Source of the DNA: Proales similis
Lineage: Eukaryota; Rotifera; Eurotatoria; Ploima; Proalidae
Assembly (NCBI GenBank): GCA_019059635.1
Contig: JAGVRJ010000012.1
Location: 620,001-684,000 of the forward strand
Direction: 5' to 3'
DNA: 64,000 nt
Notes under the pieces: generated by a model
Seen by the model: the letters and a program-made list of their open reading frames with translations, nothing else
Databases searched by the model: none
What the model was told of the DNA's origin: nothing
Shown: positions 57,636 to 64,000 of the stretch, piece by piece
How positions within the stretch are numbered: position 1 is the stretch's first letter
How the letters are laid out: each line of letters begins with the position of its first letter
Position numbers and translations under genes: made by a program

Positions 57636-57882
57636 CTCTTTGACCCTCTATTTTTCATATGAGATCGAACCCGCTTGAAATTTTAATTTGTTCTTTGATC
57701 GCTAAAATTATGTCGCGTTGGCTGTTTCAAAATTTGTCCTCAAAAATTCCGAAAATTCTTCTCTCAATTTTACTTCAACTTGGTTAGATCACTGAATATT
57801 TTCCCCTGAACTAATTTAATAATTACGACCATCGGGCCAGATGCTTAGTCGAGTCATAAAGCATTGCACCATGCTGAAGCCG

Positions 57883-57895
57883 GTTGCTAGGTTTC
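57883..57895 (-). promoter_or_regulatory. degenerate X-box-like site upstream of CCDC13
   Basis: Minus-strand reading GAAACCTAGCAAC keeps the RRNAAC half-site, but has a one-base spacer and one mismatch in the other half. It is about 75 bp before the CCDC13 ATG. Weak evidence by itself. Confidence 0.3.
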
Positions 57896-57968
57896 ATAAT
57901 TGACGGCAGTGAACATCACAGACTAAAATCTGTGCATTAATTTTCGTTCTTTTCAAACAGGAATCCAA

Positions 57969-60498
57969 ATGAATCAAACATCGAGGAAGAATAAAAATTC
58001 GACAATCGATTTCGAACTGAAAGATGAAACCGGCGATTTCGGCGATGATCGTCTTGATTTCCTTCACCAAGATGAAGACCTAGATCTAGCTACATCGTCA
58101 AGGGTATCAGAATTAACGGGTTTAATCAATTCCTAGTCTTAAATGTTGCTGCATTTCAGAACTCTCACGTTGAAGAGCTACCCTCCGAGCTTGGTAGTAT
58201 CAATAAATCGCTCTCATTTGCCGACAAAATACGCGTGAGTTCTTGAATTAGTTTGGATCAATCGAATATTTTGAATTTGAAAATTTATTTCAGGAGCTTT
58301 CGGACGAAAACGGTCGTTTGAGGAAAGCACTATCTGAAAGAGACTACGAAATAGGTTATTTGAAGAAGAAAATGAAAGAAGAGCAAGAGGCATTGGGTAA
58401 GTTTAACAATTGATCCTATTTTTTGAATTAAATATTCAATCGTTTCAATTTAACTATGATTTTTTCGTTGCTTTAGGCTTGCTGGAAAACAGTGTGGAAA
58501 GCGCAGCTGCGACGAAAATTGTTGAATTGTCCAAACGCAATCGAGATTTGACCGCGCAAATTGAGACAGAAAAGACCAAGAACAAGAAACTTACACATAG
58601 TTTGCAAGAAAAAGAGAAGCAGATTGAACGAATGAACAAGACACCAAATGAGAACCCAGTTGGCGTTGAAATTGAACATGAAATTCAATCTGGTCCGACC
58701 GAGCGAGAGATCAGAGAGCTGAAAGAGAAATTGAGCCAAACCAGCCACAAAATGATGGAATTCAAGAGCCAGTGTGAAATTCTTAAACAAGAGCTAAAAA
58801 AAACCCAAAAAGCACTAGAAAAAGAGGTCGGCGAAAACTTTGATATTCGCGCGATTCTATCTGGAACTAGCAACTGGAAAGGCAGAAACCAGCAGATTCG
58901 AGGTCTTCAGTCGAAAGTAACTAATTCAGTCAAACTGCGAATGGTCTTTTTAAAAACTACCCTAAAACAGGTTAATGAATTAAAACAACAGCTTGGAGCC
59001 ATAGACGAGCGTATGACAGTTATTGACGACGAGTTTCCTGATGATTTTGCCAGCGCTGATTTAAGAACAAGGCAGCTGTCGTCTACAATCGATCATGCGC
59101 CAAGCAGCAGCTACTTGTCAGCTAACAGTGTTAGATCGAGAAATGACATTCGAAAGATTGAAAGAGAGAAAAAGCAAAGCTTCGAGGTAGCCCAAATTAA
59201 CAAGTTTTCAGTAGAAGTATTTGATAACTGGTGTGTATTTTAGAAACTTCGCCAAGATTATGACAAGCTTGATGAGGAATCCAAGTCAATGAAAGAAAAG
59301 ATGGACGCCCTTAAAGCCCGAAATCAAGTGCTTGGAAATGAAAACAAAGTTCTCAAAGAGCAGACTCGCACTCTGCTTGAAAAAGGAAAGCACGATGATG
59401 AATTGATTGATGTGCTTATGGTACCGCGATATTTTCATGGAAAATGCAAAATTCTTTAACCTAACCTAAACCTTCAAATCTTTTCTACTGAAAATTTAGA
59501 AAAAGCAAAGTCAGCTGAGCGAAATTGTTGAAAACTTAAATCGACAGAGTGAGAATCAAGACAAAGAGCTCGAGCAAAAGTATAATCAGGTAAACAAATC
59601 GTTAACCGGCCACCAAAATTCTTAATACTGATTTTAATGCCAAAAGCTCAAAAAGCAAAATATGATTGACAAAAATGAAATAGTTCAGTTGAAAAATGTG
59701 CTCGCACAAAAGGAGAAAAAGCTCAAGAAACTTCAAGACAACTCTACCGTGTCTAGAACACCCTCTCCAGATGCTTCGCCTCAGGAGGTACCAACTCATT
59801 TGAACGGCGACAATTCGCACTCATCAAGCACGGATTTAAAAGCAAAGCTTGCTTCAATTTCCAGGTATTCGATTCTCTCAAATATTCTTGCTAGACTGGG
59901 CTCAGGAAATTAAAATAGACAAAGCTCGGCACGTTCAAGCTCTCATCCGGGCCTTAACGCGAAGCTTATCGAAAAAGCCAGCGAGCAGAAGCGCGACTGG
60001 AAAGTTGAGCTAAGTGAGCTAAAGGCCCTCAACAAGGCAAACGAAATTGAGAGGATTCGTCTGTTGGAGCTTGTTAAAAACCTTCAGCATCGCCTGGATG
60101 CTGCCAACGAAAAGGCGCTAGAGGCTGAGAATAAGCTCAGCGAAATGAGAAGAAATTCTGTTTCAATGGAGAAACAAATTGAGCGCTTTAAACTGTCCGA
60201 TAGCAAAAGTAATCAATCGCATAAATTTAAATTAGACGCGACTTTCACATTCTGTGCAGAAACAAAAGATTCGTCTTCTAAATCAAAACTCGCGACCTTG
60301 AGCGACATTCAAAAGCTGGAAGAACTAGAGACTAGTCTGATGGTGCAAAAGGACGAGAACTGCGCCCTGAAAACGGCACTCAAGTCAACTTTGGAGGCAA
60401 AAGAGGAAGATTTGCGAATTTATGTGGAAATGATCGAGTCAACCAAACAAGTCTTTCTTGAAGGCCTGAAACAAGTGAAGCAAAGCACCAAAAGCTAA
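57969..60498 (+). CDS. ccdc13: CCDC13-like coiled-coil (ciliary) protein
   Basis: Long coiled-coil protein; the vertebrate member is a centriolar-satellite protein needed for ciliogenesis. First exon 57969-58113 (MNQTSRKNKNSTIDFELKDE ...), then NSHVEELPSELGSINKSLSF, ELSDENGRLRKALSERDYEI, TKIVELSKRNRDLTAQIETE, and the family-specific ALEKEVGENFDIRAILSG, NWKGRNQQIRGLQSKV, NELKQQLG. Heptad-rich helices continue to the end (KLEELETSLMVQKDENCALK ... EGLKQVKQSTKS). About ten exons with introns of 50-70 bp. An acceptor-like TTTTCAAACAG just before the ATG suggests a 5' UTR intron. The nearest AATAAA (60659-60664) lies within the coding end of the CRIM1-like gene on the other strand. Confidence 0.8.
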
Positions 60499-60650
60499 TT
60501 GTTTATTCATTATCGCTCTAAATCGCAAATTTTAACCTCTGCTATTCGCCGAGAGGTGAAAAACTTAATATTGACGTTGACTATTCTCAACTATTGATTT
60601 CCTTTCACAATATCACGTTTATCAATGTTAATTGTTTTTCTGGCTGACGC

Positions 60651-63347
60651 TCAGCAATAATAAATAGAAGACAGAGCGCTCGATTTGTTTAGTGACTCAG
60701 ACAGTTCAGGTTCGATGATAAAGTCTGATACGTTGGCGCGTGTTTTCGGCGAATTGGGGTATGCTATGATGGGCAATCTTCCACATCCTTTGGGCTCATA
60801 CCTCTGCTCAGGCTGAACGTCTCCAATCAGACACTGGCCCACCTCTTGGTCATATTCTGCAGGCACCTCTTGTGAGCTTTTTTGTTTGAGTTTTGCTTCT
60901 TGATCACGAAATAGTCGACAAAATACAAGCGTAAACGCGGCTGAAACGGCTAATGCGATCAATAATAGAATTATAACAATGACCATAGTTCGTGGATTGA
61001 TCACTAAAACAGAACCGAATGGTGAAATGAATCGGGATCATGGGAACTCGACTGTGTTTCTTTACTTACAATCTTTCATCTTTGCTATACACACCGGACA
61101 GCATTGGCCTTTCCTAAGCAAAAGAACGCCATCGCATGTTTCATTTGCACACAATTTGCTTAAATCCGAGCATTGGCTTTCACCGTTTTCACACCTGCAT
61201 TTTTTACACTCGCCTTCGCTCCAGATGCTGCCGTGCGCGTGCAGTCTTTTGTTCAAGTCCACACAGCTCCATAAGGGTTTGGTATTATTGAAAAAGTCAA
61301 GTTGACTTATTGAATTCGTCATCAAAGTTTGACTGCACTTGGCTCCTTCGCACTGTTTAACGGGGCAATAAGCTGAGTTGTTCAAGCAAACGCAATCAAC
61401 CAGATGGTCGATTTGAACATTCCGGTCCGATTTGTCGCACAAATATTGGTTCAAAAATGACAATTTGCCAGAAGTCGGGCAAGTCTGGCTAACCAGCAAA
61501 CAGCTCGGCATTTCACATGGGATGAGTGTACAATGAACTGTATTGTTCAAGCAGACGCACTCATGGCAGCCATCACGCCAAGAACTGGCAAAGCCGCATG
61601 ATACTGCATCTCTAGGCTCTAAATTTACATGATCAAATCTAGCGCAACTTGGAGCTATTGACACTCATTTAATTTTTACCTTCGCATTTGCACAGCTGAC
61701 ATCCGTCCGAGCGAGTCTTAAAACCGTGTGGACAATTCAAGCTGCAATTAGAAGAGCAATTTGAATGCTTGGTGCATCTGCAGAATTGGTCTTGCAGAGG
61801 AACCAATATTTGTTCGGCGGGGCAAGAAAACGGACAGGATGGAATAAAATCAGTAGAGCAACTACAAGTGAGACATCTAGCCTTGAGCTCGAACCCCTTC
61901 GAAACCGAACATTTAATATCGCAGTCTGGCGGCTTTTCCATCACTTCACAGTAGGGAGGGAAAGCATTGGCCAATGCTAAGTCGTAGACTTTTAAGAGTT
62001 AGAATTAGGTTTGAATGGAGATTTCAAATGTAACAAAATGTTCTTACCACTCATCTCACAAATTGGACAGCAGGCACCAGGCTTTTTGATTGGTTGCGCG
62101 CACGAAATGGGGGGACAGGATTCAGTGAGACAGGTTTGCTCACCGTTTTCACATTTGCATTCGATGCAGCCTGTCTTTTCGCGCCAACTTGAGTTGTAGC
62201 CAACGCCAGAAGGGCTTATGCATTGACCCGAACATTCAGGACAGCACTTGCCGGGCATTGTGACTTGATCTCTACATTTAAGAGATGGACACTTGACTCT
62301 TTGGCAAGTCACAATTCCTGATTGGCACTGACACCTTGTGCATGTGTTGATATACCATTCTTCTTCGTGACTAAACTCTTTTCCATCGAAATGGCAAACC
62401 ACTCGCTGGGGACTGGCTTCTTAAAACACAAGTTTCGCCATTTTGTATGCACTGAGGCTAATATTTGTAGAATTACCACAACCGTAGATGTTGCAGCAGT
62501 CACCAGGCCGGTGGGACCCTCGATGGATGAGCTGTGGTTTTTGATTGTGCATCAAACACTCTTGTTCAATAAGTGAGTACGGGCTGCACTCATCGCAACC
62601 GCAAACATATTCGCAGCCGCAACAAGCTTTTGTCAAGTTGTCGGCTTTTATTAAAATGCTATCAGACGGGCATTGTGTACATTGACCAATCTTAGAGCAG
62701 TCGATCATCTGACAGCCATTTACCGGCGCTTTTTTGAAGTTATAAAAGCGATTCCTGTTAAAATAGTGACCAAGACTATCAAATAACTTACTTGGCGGTT
62801 TACTCGAGCTCGGCAGATAGCTTTCAAGCTCATAATTGGCAGGTATGAAACCATTTAATGTTGAATTGGTTTGGTTTGTACTTAGCGTATTGGGAAGCTC
62901 ATACTCGAGTGGATTAAGGTAGTGGTCACTGTAATAGTCAACATCAAAGAGTGAGTTGGCATCGAAGGCAAGTTCAAATTCGCTAGTCTCATTGGAAAGA
63001 CAAGCAATTTTTTCGCAGCATTCGTGCGCGCTTTTGGCCAATTTGACAGCTACAAACCCTTTTCCACATTCGACCTCTTCTAGATGCGGGCAAGGCTTAC
63101 AGACGCACCGAGGACAACAAGCGTCGGCTGAATGGACCAGATATGAGTCAGGCGAGCAGTTGAGATTTGGCTCACAGACGACTGCTAAGCAATCGGGCGA
63201 TCCGACTGCAGATTGAGCCAAGACTCCTTCAGAGTATTTTCGATCTTAACTTAGACTTGGGCTTAGGCTTGAAGAGTGGTTACCTTGAACGAGGACGAAG
63301 GAAGTGATGGTCTGTGCAATAATCCTTTTATATTTCACAGCGTGCAT
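60651..63347 (-). CDS. crim1: CRIM1-like cysteine-rich transmembrane protein
   Basis: Type I membrane protein of the CRIM1 class; relatives bind BMPs through VWC (chordin-type) repeats. Exon 1 (63284-63347) encodes a signal peptide (MHAVKYKRIIAQTITSFVLV). Then two CRIM1-type cysteine blocks (PDCLAVVCEPNLNCSPDSYL; NGCQMIDCSKIGQCTQCPSD ... GDCCNIYGCG), two VWC repeats (CHFDGKEFSHEEEWYINTCT ... GKCCPEC; CIECKCENGEQTCLTESCPP), antistasin-like repeats (CDIKCSVSKGFELKARCLTC, CPHGFKTRSDGCQLCKCEGK), more VWC-like repeats (WRDGCHECVCLNN; CKKCRCENGESQC ... GQCCPVC), a helix (MVIVIILLLIALAVSAAFTL) and a short cytoplasmic tail ending SSIYYC. No IGFBP domain is seen at the N-terminus. Poly(A) signal on this strand 60502-60507. 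Confidence 0.87.
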
Positions 63348-64000
63348 GATTAGAATGGCGGTATTGGAAGCATGGTGGAAGAAATTTAGGAGACCAACAC
63401 TTTGAGTTATTCTAGAAGATAAGCAGGCACGCAACCTAATTGAATGATTGACTGAAACAATTTGCGTTTGGTCAGAAGTATTGGCGAGTTGAGTTGTTAT
63501 TTGTTGTTCGAGAGAAGAGGCTGACTAATGATGGAAATAAGATAAGAGCGCAGATAAGTCATTAGAGAACGGCAAGTCGTTTTGCTTATATCCTCAATTT
63601 TAGCTAATATTAGGTTCGATAAGATAATGCAGCTATATTGAGCGCGGCACGGATAGCATTTTCTAATAGAAGCCAAACCAAGTCTGCCTAGCTCTGGCAC
63701 TCAAGTCGGAGGAAATTTTCGCTAGTCTATGCAAAAGCCGCTAAATCACGAAATCGTTCGCTTGCCTTTTTGTATCTTGATGATGATTGAGGCAATCGGC
63801 TAGCAAGTGGGCTCAAACCCAAATCGATTGTAACTTAATAAGCTACAAAAAAGCACACGATGAACAGATGAGAAGGCCACGAGCAAGCTGAAGGCAGTGT
63901 AGAGCTAAGGAAACTCGTTGTCTGACTAATTTCGCTTCGTCGCTCTGCTCGTGCGGCTAGAAACGAAAGCTGCATATGACGTCTGGTCCTATTTTTAATT
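63348..64000. other. upstream region of the CRIM1-like gene
   Basis: About 650 bp to the window edge with no supported gene. The minus-strand ORF at 63497-63700 is short and without a domain. A promoter and 5' UTR of the CRIM1-like gene are expected here. Confidence 0.4.

Overview
This window is nuclear DNA of a small-genome animal. Nearly every gene is split by introns of about 35-75 bp, genes lie a few hundred bases apart on both strands, and 3' ends carry AATAAA/ATTAAA signals. The content is metazoan: synaptotagmins, anoctamin, a GPI-anchored Ig protein, a CRIM1-type protein, a LIM-only protein, cilia genes IFT88 and CCDC13, and an SLC5-type carrier. A lachesin-like Ig protein and a Ttd14 homologue suggest a protostome, but I cannot name the phylum from sequence alone.

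Layout. 1-0.74 kb: 3' end of an unidentified gene with a PP1-docking motif. 1.8-5.4 kb: Ttd14 and ZNF622 (both +). 5.8-12.5 kb: a divergent synaptotagmin, then synaptotagmin-1 with two alternative C2B exons. 13.5-16.7 kb: anoctamin (-), convergent with Syt1. 17.2-19.4 kb: splicing proteins NSRP1 and SYF2 (+). 19.6-22.6 kb: secreted cyclophilin and two orphan genes (-). 23.8-25.4 kb: a CABIT-like protein. 27.7-28.9 kb: an LMO4-like LIM-only protein. 29.8-30.5 kb: a Q/N-rich orphan. 30.8-31.3 kb: DAD1 (-). 31.8-33.1 kb: a RING-H2 ligase with SUMO-interaction motifs. 33.5-34.3 kb: isochorismatase-like protein. 34.4-37.8 kb: IFT88 (-). 38.3-39.4 kb: CTDNEP1/Dullard (-), whose exons are too short for a simple ORF scan. 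40.1-41.1 kb: FAM192A/PIP30. 41.5-43.3 kb: ER alpha-1,2-mannosidase. 43.8-47.4 kb: the three-Ig GPI protein (-) with a 2-kb intron. 47.4-52.0 kb: a gene-poor stretch. 52.1-54.2 kb: tandem genes for a secreted 13-residue-repeat protein. 54.3-57.1 kb: SLC5-like transporter. 57.2-57.6 kb: MRGBP (-). 58.0-60.5 kb: CCDC13. 60.7-63.3 kb: CRIM1-like protein (-).

Recurring themes. Genes are packed as convergent pairs whose 3' ends overlap (Syt1/anoctamin, ISOC/IFT88, CCDC13/CRIM1, SLC5/MRGBP) and as divergent pairs (anoctamin/NSRP1, MRGBP/CCDC13, CTDNEP1/FAM192A). At least four introns are GC-AG. Functional groups present are vesicle traffic and membrane (Syt1, Syt-like, anoctamin, Ttd14), RNA splicing (NSRP1, SYF2), ER quality control (cyclophilin B, DAD1, MAN1B1) and cilia (IFT88, CCDC13).

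Exon borders were inferred by eye from splice consensus, reading phase and remembered family patterns; no alignment was run.
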